64,000 nt of DNA from Scatomorpha sp964345235. GTDB taxonomy: Bacteria > Bacillota > Clostridia > Oscillospirales > Oscillospiraceae. Shown in pieces: positions 8,095 through 16,258 of the stretch. Position 1 is the first letter of the stretch. The number at the start of each line of letters is the position of its first letter. A program made the translations under genes and the position numbers. The notes under the pieces are model-generated. The model did not search any database. It had not been told where the DNA came from and worked only from the letters and a program-made list of their open reading frames with translations. The stretch covers positions 6,232 to 70,231 of the forward strand of contig CAYFQE010000004.1 of assembly GCA_964345235.1 (NCBI GenBank), in the 5' to 3' direction.

Positions 8095-9912
8095 ATGAAG
8101 AAAATTACAAGTTTATTTTTAGCTGTCCTGCTGCTCTTCTCTCTCACGGCAGGTCTTACCCCCGCCCTTGCAGTCGAAGAGGAAAACACAGAGCTTGAGG
8201 AGCAGAAGCAACCCGATTTTCTGTCGGAGGAGGTTGTTTATGCTCTGACGAGCGCCGACGGAAAAGTAGACGGAATATACAGCATCTGCCTCATTGATTC
8301 CGAGAAGGAGCTTGAGGCCTCTTACTTCGGTCCGTTTAAGGAGGTTGAAAATCTCTCGGGCGTTCAGGAGATTGAGCTCAGCGGTGATGAAGCCTTAATG
8401 AATGTACCCAAGGGCAAGTTCTATTTCAAATCTTTCCTAAGCACAAAAGACCTCCCCTGGTTTTTTGACATAAGCTATAAGCTCGATGGCGAGGATATAT
8501 CAGCCGAAAATCTGGGAGGTAAGAGCGGTCTTTTGGAAATAAATTTAAAGTCGGAAGCTAACGAAGATGTTGACGAGAGCTTTAGAAACAGCTTTTTCAT
8601 GCAGATAACCATAACACTGGATGCTGAAAAAACAAACTCCATTGAAGCCGAGGACGCCACTATTGCCAACGCCGGCGGCACTAAACTGCTCACTCTATTC
8701 GGTCTTCCCGGCAGCGATCTCGATACTACAGTAAAGGCGGAAGTTGAGAACTTTGAAATGCCGGGCATAAGCATAGCCGCTGTACCTTTCAGCATGGCCG
8801 ATCAGCTTGGTGAGGTTATGGATCTCACCGACGGCCTTCTGCAGCTTTCAAACGCTGTCGGCGCGCTTAGCGCCGGCGCCGGTCAGTTGGCGGGAGGTAT
8901 TAACGAGCTTGCAGGCGGCTCTGCCGAGTTCGGCGAAGGTCTTATGTTGCTTTCACAAAACTCGGGAACTCTGAGAAACGGCTCGCAGCAGGTTTTGGAT
9001 GCGGTAAACAACATGAGCGCACTGCTCTCAAACTATGGGGGTTTGTTCGAAAACTTTGATGTAAACGCTTTGGCTTTTCTCCCCGCCACTCTGTACTCGG
9101 CAGCCGACAATTTGGATGCCGCGGCAACAAGCCTTGAAAGCATACCCGTAGGACTGGGTGCAGCTTTACAAACTTTTGACGCCGCCATAAATTCACTCCC
9201 GGAGGTCGATATGAGCGGCATAGATGAGCTTGACCCCACCAACCCCACTCTGCAAAGCCTTTTGCAGCACTATGCCGCTACAAAGGCGCTTCAGGGGCTC
9301 TGGAACTCAACCTTGAGTGGGGTGAGTGTTCCAGGAGATACTGCCGCCAATGCAGCATCCCTGAGAGCGCAAGCTCTCGGCCTGAGAGCCGCGGCCAAGG
9401 CCGTTGAAGCCGCGATAGCCAGCGGCGGCATAGGAGACTTCAGCGAGCTTACAGAGGGCTTGAATCAGTTTTTAAGCGGTTACTCACAGCTTCACAACGG
9501 CATTGTTCAGTATACCGAGGGCGTTGACGCTCTTGCCGCAAATTGGGGGCAACTCTACGGCGGAATGACACAGCTCTCGGACGGCGCCAACCAGCTCTCG
9601 GGCGGTTTGGGACAGCTGAACGCTGGCACTGCAAGCATCCCGGAAAAAATTAAGGAGCTTATGGGAGATATGGAGATCGGAGAATATGAGCCTATATCTT
9701 ACCTAAGTGAGAAGAACGAAGGTTGCACTCTTGTACAGTTTGTGATAATGACAGACCCGATTGAAGCTCCCGAAGGGGAAAAGCCCGAGCTTGAGCCCGA
9801 GCCTGAAACGAGCTTCTGGGAAAGATTTAAAGCTCTCTTTACCAAAGAAGAGGAGACAGAAGAAACCCCGGATAAGCCTGACGAAAGCGAATCCGATAAA
9901 AAGTCTGTGTAA
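8095..9912 (+). CDS. Secreted Leu-x-x-Gly heptad-repeat protein (YhgE/Pip-like), transporter partner
   Basis: A 605-residue protein with a cleavable signal peptide (residues 1-26, ending 'TPALA') and no further membrane helix. Two blocks of X-X-X-Leu-X-X-Gly heptads, about 245-305 and 450-515 (for example 'GQLAGGINELAGG'), match the repeats found in YhgE/Pip-type proteins. Between them is an Ala-rich helical region. The C-terminus (540-605) is Glu/Pro-rich and highly charged. It follows the MMPL transporter by 23 bp and is surely co-transcribed. Similar pairs occur in Firmicutes, suggesting an extracytoplasmic adaptor for the pump. Usual family members have flanking membrane helices, which are absent here. 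Confidence 0.75.
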   Translation: MKKITSLFLAVLLLFSLTAGLTPALAVEEENTELEEQKQPDFLSEEVVYALTSADGKVDGIYSICLIDSEKELEASYFGPFKEVENLSGVQEIELSGDEALMNVPKGKFYFKSFLSTKDLPWFFDISYKLDGEDISAENLGGKSGLLEINLKSEANEDVDESFRNSFFMQITITLDAEKTNSIEAEDATIANAGGTKLLTLFGLPGSDLDTTVKAEVENFEMPGISIAAVPFSMADQLGEVMDLTDGLLQLSNAVGALSAGAGQLAGGINELAGGSAEFGEGLMLLSQNSGTLRNGSQQVLDAVNNMSALLSNYGGLFENFDVNALAFLPATLYSAADNLDAAATSLESIPVGLGAALQTFDAAINSLPEVDMSGIDELDPTNPTLQSLLQHYAATKALQGLWNSTLSGVSVPGDTAANAASLRAQALGLRAAAKAVEAAIASGGIGDFSELTEGLNQFLSGYSQLHNGIVQYTEGVDALAANWGQLYGGMTQLSDGANQLSGGLGQLNAGTASIPEKIKELMGDMEIGEYEPISYLSEKNEGCTLVQFVIMTDPIEAPEGEKPELEPEPETSFWERFKALFTKEEETEETPDKPDESESDKKSV

Positions 9913-9938
9913 TTAGCTATACAGAAAATAAAGTCAAA

Positions 9939-9965
9939 AAGACTCTATCTTTGCGATAGAGTCTT
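9939..9965. terminator. Bidirectional terminator between the heptad-repeat gene and rodA
   Basis: Eleven-bp stem AAGACTCTATC (9939-9949) and GATAGAGTCTT (9955-9965) with T-rich sequence on both sides. Confidence 0.8.
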
Positions 9966-9971
9966 ACTTTT

Positions 9972-11123
9972 TTATGAAAAATAGCTGTATTTAAACAGTT
10001 TTGGTTTGGGCTTATATTTTACCCCCGAAACCAGACCTATGGCCGCATACATTGAAACAATCGATGAGCCTCCATAGCTGAAGAACGGCAGGGTTATGCC
10101 GATAACGGGAGCTATGCCTATGCACATGCCGATATTCTCGAAGGTTTGGAAAATAAGCGTGCCCGCAACACCGAAGCAAACCAGCGTTCCGAGAGTATCG
10201 TTTGCTCTCACACCCACCATTACACATCGAACTATGAGAATAAGCAGGAGGGCAAAAACTATAAGAGCGCCTATCATGCCGAACTCTTCCCCTATGACGG
10301 AGAAAATGAAGTCGGTGTGCTTGCCGAAAAGTGCGTTTGACTGGCTCTGCTGTCCTTGTCCGTAACCTGTACCGTGGAGTCTTCCCGAGGCAAGACCCAA
10401 CTTGGATATATAGGGCTGCCAGTTTATGCCATCGTTTTTCGGGTCTATAGTCGGGTCGTAGGGCGCTAAGATTCTGTTTCGTTGATAGGGCTTTAAGAAG
10501 TTATTCCAAAGAACGGGTGTGACAACCGCCAAAGCTGCAAAGCCCGCCAAAAACCAGTAAATCTTAAATCCTGCCGCAAAGAGCATTATAAGAAAGATTA
10601 AGAAAAAGACGAGAGCGCTACCCAAGTCCTCTGCCGTAACTATAATTAGACCAAATATGACCATAAAGTGCCCTAAAAGCCCTAAAACACTTTTGAATTT
10701 GTTTAGCATATTCTTTTCTTTAAGATAGCTTATGTGTTTGGCCATAACTATTATATACGCAATCTTCGCAACCTCCGAAGGCTGAAGACCTATGCCCAAG
10801 AATCGCAGCCAACCCTTGTTACCCGTGGCGCTGGTGACACCGAAGGGGATGAGTGAGAACATAATCAGAAATATGAAGGCCAGTAGCCAAGGCCACTTTT
10901 CGGCCAAGATTTCTACATCGATAAGGGTCATGAATACAAAGGTGCCTATTCCTATGAATATGGCGAGTAGCTGAACTATAGTGTACTGCGCCGAGTTTAC
11001 ATAGGACTGAGTGGCACTGGAAATTGCTATGAGGCCGTAGATGCTGCAGGCAAGAGCCACAATCAAAAGCAACATGTCGGCCCTCTTTATAAACTCTTTT
11101 ATATATGGAAGATATTTCTTCAT
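9972..11123 (-). CDS. rodA: RodA/FtsW/SpoVE-family peptidoglycan polymerase (RodA type)
   Basis: A polytopic SEDS glycosyltransferase that polymerises lipid II into glycan strands at the membrane, usually with a class B penicillin-binding protein. It has ten hydrophobic segments. Family signatures include 'GWLRFLGIGLQPSEVAKI', the long external loop ending 'GQQSQSNALFGKHTDFIFSVIGEEFG', and the C-terminal 'PVIGITLPFFSYGGSS'. The loop and length (383 residues) fit RodA better than FtsW. A GTG three codons upstream is possible, but GGTGG lies six bases before the ATG at 11123. It is a single gene facing away from tsaE. No mreBCD genes are visible. Confidence 0.9.
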   Translation of the reverse strand: MKKYLPYIKEFIKRADMLLLIVALACSIYGLIAISSATQSYVNSAQYTIVQLLAIFIGIGTFVFMTLIDVEILAEKWPWLLAFIFLIMFSLIPFGVTSATGNKGWLRFLGIGLQPSEVAKIAYIIVMAKHISYLKEKNMLNKFKSVLGLLGHFMVIFGLIIVTAEDLGSALVFFLIFLIMLFAAGFKIYWFLAGFAALAVVTPVLWNNFLKPYQRNRILAPYDPTIDPKNDGINWQPYISKLGLASGRLHGTGYGQGQQSQSNALFGKHTDFIFSVIGEEFGMIGALIVFALLLILIVRCVMVGVRANDTLGTLVCFGVAGTLIFQTFENIGMCIGIAPVIGITLPFFSYGGSSIVSMYAAIGLVSGVKYKPKPKLFKYSYFS

Positions 11124-11171
11124 ATTAACCACCGTTTAAGAATTTCGCCTAATTTTAGCACATAATATCCC

Positions 11172-11200
11172 TTTACGCAAACAGAGGCTTTGTGTATAAT
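11172..11200 (+). promoter_or_regulatory. Promoter of the tsaE-tsaB-upp-gntR operon
   Basis: TTTACG (11172-11177) and TATAAT (11195-11200) are spaced 17 bp apart, 25 bp before the tsaE start. Confidence 0.7.
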
Positions 11201-11224
11201 CTTTAAGGTATCACGGAGGTGCGT

Positions 11225-11665
11225 ATGCTCCAAATAATTACAAAAAGCGAAAAAGAAACCGAAAATTTAGGCAGGATTCTCGCATCTAAATTAGAGCCTC
11301 GCAGTATAGTTGCGCTCTACGGCGACCTGGGTGCCGGTAAGACGGCTTTTGTTAGAGGGCTCGCCCGCGGTTTGGGAATAGGAAAGAAGGTCTCCAGTCC
11401 CACTTTCACGATAGTTAACGAGCTGAGTGAAAACGGAAAAACTCTCATACACTTTGATATGTATAGACTGGGGGGCTCCGACGAGCTCTTTGATATCGGC
11501 TGGGAAGACTACCTGCAGAGAGATTGCATTTTGGCCGTTGAGTGGAGCGAGATTGTTGACGACATTTATACAGGCGAAGAGATTACAGTTAAGATTGAAA
11601 AGCTCAGCGAGAATGAAAGAAAAATCTCTTTCGGAGGGAACTTGTATGAGAATTTTAGCCTTTGA
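11225..11665 (+). CDS. tsaE: tRNA threonylcarbamoyladenosine biosynthesis ATPase TsaE
   Basis: A 146-residue P-loop ATPase needed with TsaB and TsaD to make t6A at position 37 of ANN-decoding tRNAs. The Walker A motif is 'GDLGAGKT', and the family signature 'SSPTFTIVNEL' and 'HFDMYRLGG' are present, with 'VEWSEIV' near the C-terminus. The ATG at 11225 has GGAGG five bases upstream; the GTG at 11219 would overlap that site and is rejected. It overlaps tsaB by 20 bp, so the two are translationally coupled. Confidence 0.95.
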   Translation: MLQIITKSEKETENLGRILASKLEPRSIVALYGDLGAGKTAFVRGLARGLGIGKKVSSPTFTIVNELSENGKTLIHFDMYRLGGSDELFDIGWEDYLQRDCILAVEWSEIVDDIYTGEEITVKIEKLSENERKISFGGNLYENFSL

Positions 11666-12344
11666 CTCGAGCGCGAAAAGCGCTTCTGTATGCATATTTG
11701 AGGACGGTCGTGTTCTGGCGGAGTATTTTCAAAATGCAGGCCTTACCCACTCGAAAACCCTCATGCCCATGATAGATGACATACTTAAAAACACTGAGCT
11801 TAAGCTCAAAGAAATGGACTATCTGGCCACATCTATAGGTCCGGGCTCTTTCACCGGACTTAGAATCGGCCTTTCAACTCTTAAAGGTCTTTGCTTGGGA
11901 GCCGGAAAACAGGCATTCGGAGTTTCTACACTTTTGGCTCTTGCCCAAAACTGCCGCAGTCTGCACGAAGATGCCGTAATCTGCGCCGCCATGGATGCGC
12001 GCAGAAACGAATTTTACACCGCATTTTTCTCTCTTAAAGCAGATAAAGTGGAAAGAATTTGTGAAGACAGGGCCATTCCCTGCACTGAGCTTCTTTTTGA
12101 GCTTAAAAAGTTTGAAAAACCTGTTTTTCTTCTTGGAGATGGGGCGAAATTGTGCTATAATCAGGCTGATGATGAAACCAGGTTAAATCTCAAACTGGTT
12201 CCCGAGGATCTCCTCTTACAGAGAGCCTCAGGAGTTGCGGTAGCGGTCGCAGAGCTTACTCCCCAAGATGCCGCCTCGATTCTGCCCTCGTATTTGAGGC
12301 TCTCGCAGGCGGAGCGCGAGAGATTTAATAAAAACGAAAAATGA
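11646..12344 (+). CDS. tsaB: tRNA threonylcarbamoyladenosine biosynthesis protein TsaB
   Basis: A 232-residue ASKHA-fold protein, the non-catalytic partner that binds TsaD and TsaE. It starts with 'MRILAFDSS', contains 'HSKTLMPMI' and 'ATSIGPGSFTGLRIGLSTLKGL', the TsaB hallmark. The start at 11646 follows GGAGGG and gives the normal family length. A much longer frame begins further upstream inside tsaE but is not a real extension. Second gene of the operon, followed after 16 bp by upp. Confidence 0.95.
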   Translation: MRILAFDSSAKSASVCIFEDGRVLAEYFQNAGLTHSKTLMPMIDDILKNTELKLKEMDYLATSIGPGSFTGLRIGLSTLKGLCLGAGKQAFGVSTLLALAQNCRSLHEDAVICAAMDARRNEFYTAFFSLKADKVERICEDRAIPCTELLFELKKFEKPVFLLGDGAKLCYNQADDETRLNLKLVPEDLLLQRASGVAVAVAELTPQDAASILPSYLRLSQAERERFNKNEK

Positions 12345-12360
12345 TTGAGGTGTATTAAAA

Positions 12361-12990
12361 ATGGGCAATGTACATGTGTTCGACCATCCGCTTATTCAAC
12401 ATAAGCTGTCTATACTTAGAAATAAAGACACATGCGTAAAAGAATTCAGAGAAATTACAAACGAGATTGCCATGCTTATGTGCTATGAGGCCACAAGGGA
12501 TCTTCCTCTTGAGGATATCGAAGTTGAAACCCCTGTCGCCATGGCGCACTGTAGGCAGATAGCCGGCAAAAAACTTGCCATTGTCCCCATACTCAGAGCG
12601 GGTCTTGGCATGGTTGACGGCATAGTAACCTTAATCCCCGGCGCAAAGGTCGGCCATGTAGGACTATATAGAGATCCCGAAACCTTAGAGCCCGTTAAAT
12701 ACTATTATAAAATGCCCTCTGATATCTCGGAGCGTGATGCAATAATAGTTGACCCCATGCTTGCAACCGGCGGAAGCGCTGTTGCCGCCGCCACTTTTCT
12801 AAAGGAATCGGGCGCAAGAAGCATTAAGCTCATGTGTCTTATCGCCGCTCCCGAAGGAATAAAGCGTATGCAGGAGGCTCACCCCGATATACCAATATAC
12901 ATAGCGGGTGTGGACGAGAGATTGAATGATCACGGCTATATTGTTCCGGGATTGGGCGACGCCGGAGACAGAATTTTCGGCACAAAATAA
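12361..12990 (+). CDS. upp: Uracil phosphoribosyltransferase
   Basis: A 209-residue cytosolic enzyme that converts uracil and PRPP to UMP (pyrimidine salvage). All family marks are present: the N-terminal 'HPLIQHKLSILRNKDT', 'PILRAGLGMVDG', the PRPP loop 'DPMLATGGSA', and the uracil-binding C-terminal 'VPGLGDAGDRIFGTK'. The length equals that of Bacillus Upp. It lies in the tsaE-tsaB-upp-gntR operon. The leader shows no PyrR or attenuator structure. Confidence 0.97.
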   Translation: MGNVHVFDHPLIQHKLSILRNKDTCVKEFREITNEIAMLMCYEATRDLPLEDIEVETPVAMAHCRQIAGKKLAIVPILRAGLGMVDGIVTLIPGAKVGHVGLYRDPETLEPVKYYYKMPSDISERDAIIVDPMLATGGSAVAAATFLKESGARSIKLMCLIAAPEGIKRMQEAHPDIPIYIAGVDERLNDHGYIVPGLGDAGDRIFGTK

Positions 12991-13008
12991 ATTAGGGAGG
13001 TTTGTCTG

Positions 13009-13710
13009 TTGAATTTTGAACAAATTGTCGCTCCGACAATAAAGGAGCTTTTTATAGAAAAAATACAGGGAATGATACTCTCCGGCGAGCTCAAGCCCGG
13101 AGACAAGCTCCCCTCCGAAAGAGAGCTCTCGGAGCAGATGAAGATATCAAAGTCCATAGTTCACCTTGGGCTTGAAACTCTTGAACGCATGGGTTTTGTG
13201 GAGATTTTTTCGAGAAGCGGAACATTTGTGGCCGACTTTGCCGAAAACGGCAACCTCGAAACCTTAAACGCCATAATCAGATACAACGGCGGCAAGCTCG
13301 ACAAGCAGATGATTATCTCTATAATCGAACTTCGCAGTGCTATTGAAGGCGGCTCTCTTATAAAACTCGGCAACAGCCACAGCGAGGAAGACATGTCAGC
13401 CCTCAGGCTTATTTTGGATGAAATTCGTACATTGGGAGAGCGGAACGCCTCTATCTCTGCGCAGGCGCAGGCGCTCTCGGAGTTTCACTACAGCATCTGC
13501 AAGCTCTCTCAGAACAAGCTTTTCCCTCTCATCATGAATGCTTTCAGACATGTCGGCTTTATTCTGTGGGAATCGAGCGTGCGTTTCTGGGGCGCTGAAG
13601 CCCTTTTTGAGCAGGGAACAAAAACCTTGGACCTTGTTGAACAGGGTCGCGGCAAGGAGGCCTCGGATTATCTTGATTCGCTCTTCTTGGAATATATAGA
13701 AACGCTCTAA
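13009..13710 (+). CDS. GntR-family regulator, FadR/FCD subgroup
   Basis: A 233-residue regulator. Residues 10-78 form a winged helix ('KLPSERELSEQMKISKSIVHLGLETLERMGF' region, wing 'SRSGTFV'). Residues 95-230 form an all-helical FCD ligand domain, normally sensing an organic or amino acid. The start is TTG at 13009 with GGGAGG eight bases upstream; no ATG is suitably placed. It is co-transcribed with upp (18-bp gap) and followed by a strong terminator. The target genes and ligand cannot be told; autoregulation of the operon is possible. Confidence 0.85.
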   Translation: MNFEQIVAPTIKELFIEKIQGMILSGELKPGDKLPSERELSEQMKISKSIVHLGLETLERMGFVEIFSRSGTFVADFAENGNLETLNAIIRYNGGKLDKQMIISIIELRSAIEGGSLIKLGNSHSEEDMSALRLILDEIRTLGERNASISAQAQALSEFHYSICKLSQNKLFPLIMNAFRHVGFILWESSVRFWGAEALFEQGTKTLDLVEQGRGKEASDYLDSLFLEYIETL

Positions 13711-13727
13711 ACTAAATTTGACACGCA

Positions 13728-13758
13728 GTCGGAAAGTTTAAACTTTCCGACTTTTTTA
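13728..13758 (+). terminator. Terminator of the tsaE-gntR operon
   Basis: Twelve-bp perfect palindrome GTCGGAAAGTTT/AAACTTTCCGAC (13728-13751) followed by TTTTTT. Confidence 0.8.
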
Positions 13759-13762
13759 TAAC

Positions 13763-13795
13763 AAAAGACTCTCTGTATAATGCAGAGAGTCTTTT
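13763..13795. terminator. Second terminator, serving the converging small gene
   Basis: Thirteen-bp stem AAAAGACTCTCTG (13763-13775) with CAGAGAGTCTTTT (13783-13795), loop TATAATG. Confidence 0.7.
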
Positions 13796-13819
13796 ATTTA
13801 TACTATTTGTTTTTGAAGC

Positions 13820-14029
13820 TTAGATTGCCTCGAGGGCTTCTTTTATACGCGCCTTTTTTTCGGCGGAAACCTTCTTATCGGGAACCATTGCGAAAACATC
13901 GGCTATGGTCTTTTTCTTTACGAGCTTGACCATGGGGCTCTTTAAGATGGCCGGTTCGATTGCATTCAGAGCTTCACAAGCCTTCGAATTGTCAAGAAGC
14001 TCTCCTATGGTTGTAGTATTGAGATTCAT
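13820..14029 (-). CDS. Small helical protein with a 'TTxGELLDN' domain, function unknown
   Basis: A 69-residue protein beginning 'MNLNTTTIGELLDN' and continuing with 'PAILKSPMVKL', 'TIADVFAMVPDKKVS' and a short helical end. This pattern resembles a short domain that I recall appended to the C-terminus of some clostridial enzymes such as glycosidases, where its function is also unclear; here it is free-standing. AAGGAG lies eight bases before the ATG. It has its own promoter and terminator, so it is a genuine expressed gene. A palindrome overlaps the promoter. No function is assigned. Confidence 0.65.
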   Translation of the reverse strand: MNLNTTTIGELLDNSKACEALNAIEPAILKSPMVKLVKKKTIADVFAMVPDKKVSAEKKARIKEALEAI

Positions 14030-14076
14030 AGTATTCTCCTTTTTTCAATTTTATCCGAGCCTCAAGCTCGGTGACC

Positions 14077-14097
14077 TTGTGATTAATCATATCACAA
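14077..14097. promoter_or_regulatory. Palindrome overlapping the promoter of the small gene
   Basis: Perfect arms TTGTGAT (14077-14083) and ATCACAA (14091-14097) with a 7-bp spacer. The half-site resembles CRP/FNR/Rex sites but the spacing fits none exactly. The motif CCTTGTGATT recurs upstream of rubredoxin. Confidence 0.45.
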
Positions 14098-14114
14098 AAA
14101 ATTGCCGTCTTCAA
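14086..14114 (-). promoter_or_regulatory. Promoter of the small helical-protein gene
   Basis: Minus strand: TTGAAG (14114-14109), 17 bp, TATGAT (14091-14086). Confidence 0.6.
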
Positions 14115-14140
14115 GTTAAAAATTAGTCAAAATAAATATA

Positions 14141-14164
14141 AAAGTCGGGATTTCTCCCGACTTT
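14141..14164 (-). terminator. Terminator of tRNA-Thr
   Basis: Stem of AAAGTCGGGA and TCCCGACTTT abuts the tRNA CCA end; the minus-strand product continues TTTTATATTT. Confidence 0.75.
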
Positions 14165-14239
14165 GGAGCTAATGATGTGACTCGAACACACGACCTGCTG
14201 ATTACGAATCAGCTGCTCTACCGACTGAGCTACATTAGC
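14164..14239 (-). tRNA. tRNA-Thr (anticodon CGT)
   Basis: A 76-nt gene including the encoded CCA. The acceptor stem is GCTAATG/CATTAGC, the D-arm GCTC..GAGC, the anticodon stem GCTGA/TCAGC with loop TTCGTAA (anticodon CGT reading ACG), and the T-arm has the TTCGAGT loop. The discriminator base is T, as usual for bacterial tRNA-Thr variants. It has its own promoter and terminator. Confidence 0.95.
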
Positions 14240-14583
14240 ATGCTTAATGTTATAAGATAATAGTTTATTTTTCTCTTTTTGTCAATCTTTGCCGCCTTTT
14301 TGCGCAAACCGGAACTTTTCATATCTTTGTAAAAAAGTTTACCCAAAGATTACAAAAGTAATTATTAAAGCAGATTTTGTCATATTTCGTTTTACATAAT
14401 TATTAAAATAAGACTTTTGTGCGAAGTTTCAAACAGTTTGAACAGGGTTTTCAACATTACACACACTCAAAACGCCCTGTATTGTGGGTAAAATTCAAGT
14501 TTTGAACAATCGTATTTTGTTGAATTTATTTTAGCTTGTTTTTTTGTTTACATAAAATTGTTACACCTGTGTTTTAACAGTTC
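14240..14583. other. 344-bp non-coding gap between radC and tRNA-Thr
   Basis: AT-rich and without a credible gene. It holds the tRNA promoter, the palindrome TTCAAAC-A-GTTTGAA (14428-14442), a second one TTCAA-GTT-TTGAA (14494-14506), and a possible bulged stem pairing ACAGGG (14442-14447) with CCCTGT (14475-14480). No clear terminator follows radC. Confidence 0.6.
14257..14285 (-). promoter_or_regulatory. Promoter of tRNA-Thr
   Basis: Minus strand: TTGACA (14285-14280), 17-bp spacer, TATTAT (14262-14257), 18 bp from the tRNA 5' end. Near-consensus. Confidence 0.8.
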
Positions 14584-15255
14584 TCAAATTATCCCTGATG
14601 CCGCCATTGAATAGTGTTCTTCTCCGGCTATTATAATATGGTCGCTGAGCTCAAGGCCCAAAAGTTCCAAAGCTTCTTTAAGTTTTATGGTAATCTGCTC
14701 ATCCTCGAACGAAGGCTGCGCCGATCCGCCGGGGTGGTTGTGCGCAATTATAACCGAACTCGATGAGAAGCGCAGGCTCTCCTCTATGGTTCTTCTAACA
14801 TTAATTTCGGTCTGATTGGAAATTCCCTCGGAAATAAGTCTGGTGGCCAAGAGTTTTTTCTCGGAGTCTAAACAGAGGATATAGACCTCCTCTCGCTTTT
14901 TGAGCATGAAAAGGGGCTTAATCTGCTCTAAGGCATCCTCGAGCTTTAAAATTTTCTTTTTCTTTTTTCTGCTCCCGCTGTAGAGTCTTTTGCCGAGTTC
15001 TCCCATAAGGCTTAAAAAGAGCGCGCTCTCACTGCCCACGCCCTTTATTTGAGTGAGCAGCTCGGGTTCGGAAGTTAAAACCCCCTCAAGAGTTTCAAAT
15101 CTTGCTATGAGCTCTTTAGCCTGTCTTTTGGTGTCTTTTCTCGGCTGAACATAGAAGAGGAGAAGCTCTAAAACTTCCTCGTCTCTGAAACTTTTTAGCC
15201 CTTCTTTTGAAAATCGTTCTTTAAGGCGCTGTCTGTGTCCCAGGTTTTCTTCCAT
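14584..15255 (-). CDS. radC: RadC-family JAB-domain protein
   Basis: A 223-residue UPF0758/RadC protein. The N-terminal third carries a helix-hairpin-helix ('LLTQIKGVGSESALFL'). Residues 105-223 form the JAB metalloprotease-like domain with the zinc signature 'AHNHPGG' and the downstream Ser and Asp ('SAQPSFEDE'). The historical link to DNA repair is weak and the true function is unsettled. A Lys-rich run (RKKKKK) marks the interdomain linker. It is the last gene of the uvrB-polA operon, one base after the tsaD stop. Confidence 0.92.
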   Translation of the reverse strand: MEENLGHRQRLKERFSKEGLKSFRDEEVLELLLFYVQPRKDTKRQAKELIARFETLEGVLTSEPELLTQIKGVGSESALFLSLMGELGKRLYSGSRKKKKKILKLEDALEQIKPLFMLKKREEVYILCLDSEKKLLATRLISEGISNQTEINVRRTIEESLRFSSSSVIIAHNHPGGSAQPSFEDEQITIKLKEALELLGLELSDHIIIAGEEHYSMAASGII

Positions 15256-15256
15256 G

Positions 15257-16258
15257 TTAAAGCTCCATTGAAGCGTAGCCGTTTAAATCGAGCTCCGCCG
15301 TATTTCCCGCAATAAATTCAAAATATCCCTGCGCCGCTATCATGGCGGCATTGTCTCCGCAGAGGCTGAGAGGCGGCATAAAAAGCTCGAACCCTCTCTC
15401 TTCAGCGGCTTTCTTAAAGTCCGCCCTTATTCTGGAGTTGGCCGCAACGCCGCCGGCGAGGCAGAGCTTTTTATATCCGCTCTGCTCCAATGCCAAAAGA
15501 CTGCGGCCGAGGAGACTCTCGCTCACGGTTTTTGAAAAACACGCCGCAAGCGCACTTCCGTCTATCTCTTCTCCCTTTTGCTCTGCGTTGTGTATTAAAT
15601 TTATGCTCGCAGTTTTAAGCCCCGAGAAGCTCATATCCAAGGGGTTCCCCTCGACATGTCCCTGCGGCAGTTTGTATTTGTTTTCGTCTCCGCCTTGGCT
15701 GAGCTCGTCGATGTATTTCCCGCCGGGATAGGGAAGCCCCATAACTCTGGCGACTTTATCGAAACACTCTCCCGCCGCATCGTCACAGCTTGCGCCGAGA
15801 GTTTTTATTTCGCTGTAGTTTTTTACATCCAAGATAAGGCTGTTGCCTCCCGAAACCGAAAGGCAGATAAAAGGAGGCTCGAGCTCGGGAAAGGCCAAGT
15901 AATTTGCGGCGACATGCCCCTTTATGTGGTGCACGGGCACTATGGGCTTATCGGCGGCATAGGCCAAACCCTTAGCAAAGCTTATGCCCACCAGAAGAGC
16001 GCCTATAAGCCCCGGAGCATAGCTCACCGCAACGGCATCTATATCCTCTAGCAATATTCCGGCCTCCTCAAGCGCCTTTGAGCAGAGCCCCGAGATGGTC
16101 TCGACATGACAGCGAGAAGCAATCTCGGGCACAACGCCGCCGTAGATTGCGTGCTTATCTATCTGCGAGTACACCAGCGAAGACAGTATCTCTCTTCCGT
16201 TTTTTACTACCGCAACGGCTGTTTCGTCACAACTCGATTCTATTCCCAATATCTTCAT
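15257..16258 (-). CDS. tsaD: tRNA N6-adenosine threonylcarbamoyltransferase TsaD
   Basis: A 333-residue enzyme that transfers the threonylcarbamoyl group from its adenylate to A37 of tRNA. It has the ASKHA fold, with the opening 'ILGIESSCDET', the iron-binding 'HHIKGH', 'SGGNSLI', and the C-terminal 'CLAGGVAANSRIR' and 'CGDNAAMIA'. Length is typical. Its partners TsaE and TsaB are 4 kb away on the other strand; TsaC is not in the window. It overlaps rimI by 4 bp. Confidence 0.97.
   Translation of the reverse strand: MKILGIESSCDETAVAVVKNGREILSSLVYSQIDKHAIYGGVVPEIASRCHVETISGLCSKALEEAGILLEDIDAVAVSYAPGLIGALLVGISFAKGLAYAADKPIVPVHHIKGHVAANYLAFPELEPPFICLSVSGGNSLILDVKNYSEIKTLGASCDDAAGECFDKVARVMGLPYPGGKYIDELSQGGDENKYKLPQGHVEGNPLDMSFSGLKTASINLIHNAEQKGEEIDGSALAACFSKTVSESLLGRSLLALEQSGYKKLCLAGGVAANSRIRADFKKAAEERGFELFMPPLSLCGDNAAMIAAQGYFEFIAGNTAELDLNGYASMEL

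Noticed and set aside
11427..11645. Longer start for tsaB
   Set aside because: It overlaps tsaE and adds residues unlike TsaB; the ATG at 11646 has a good ribosome site.
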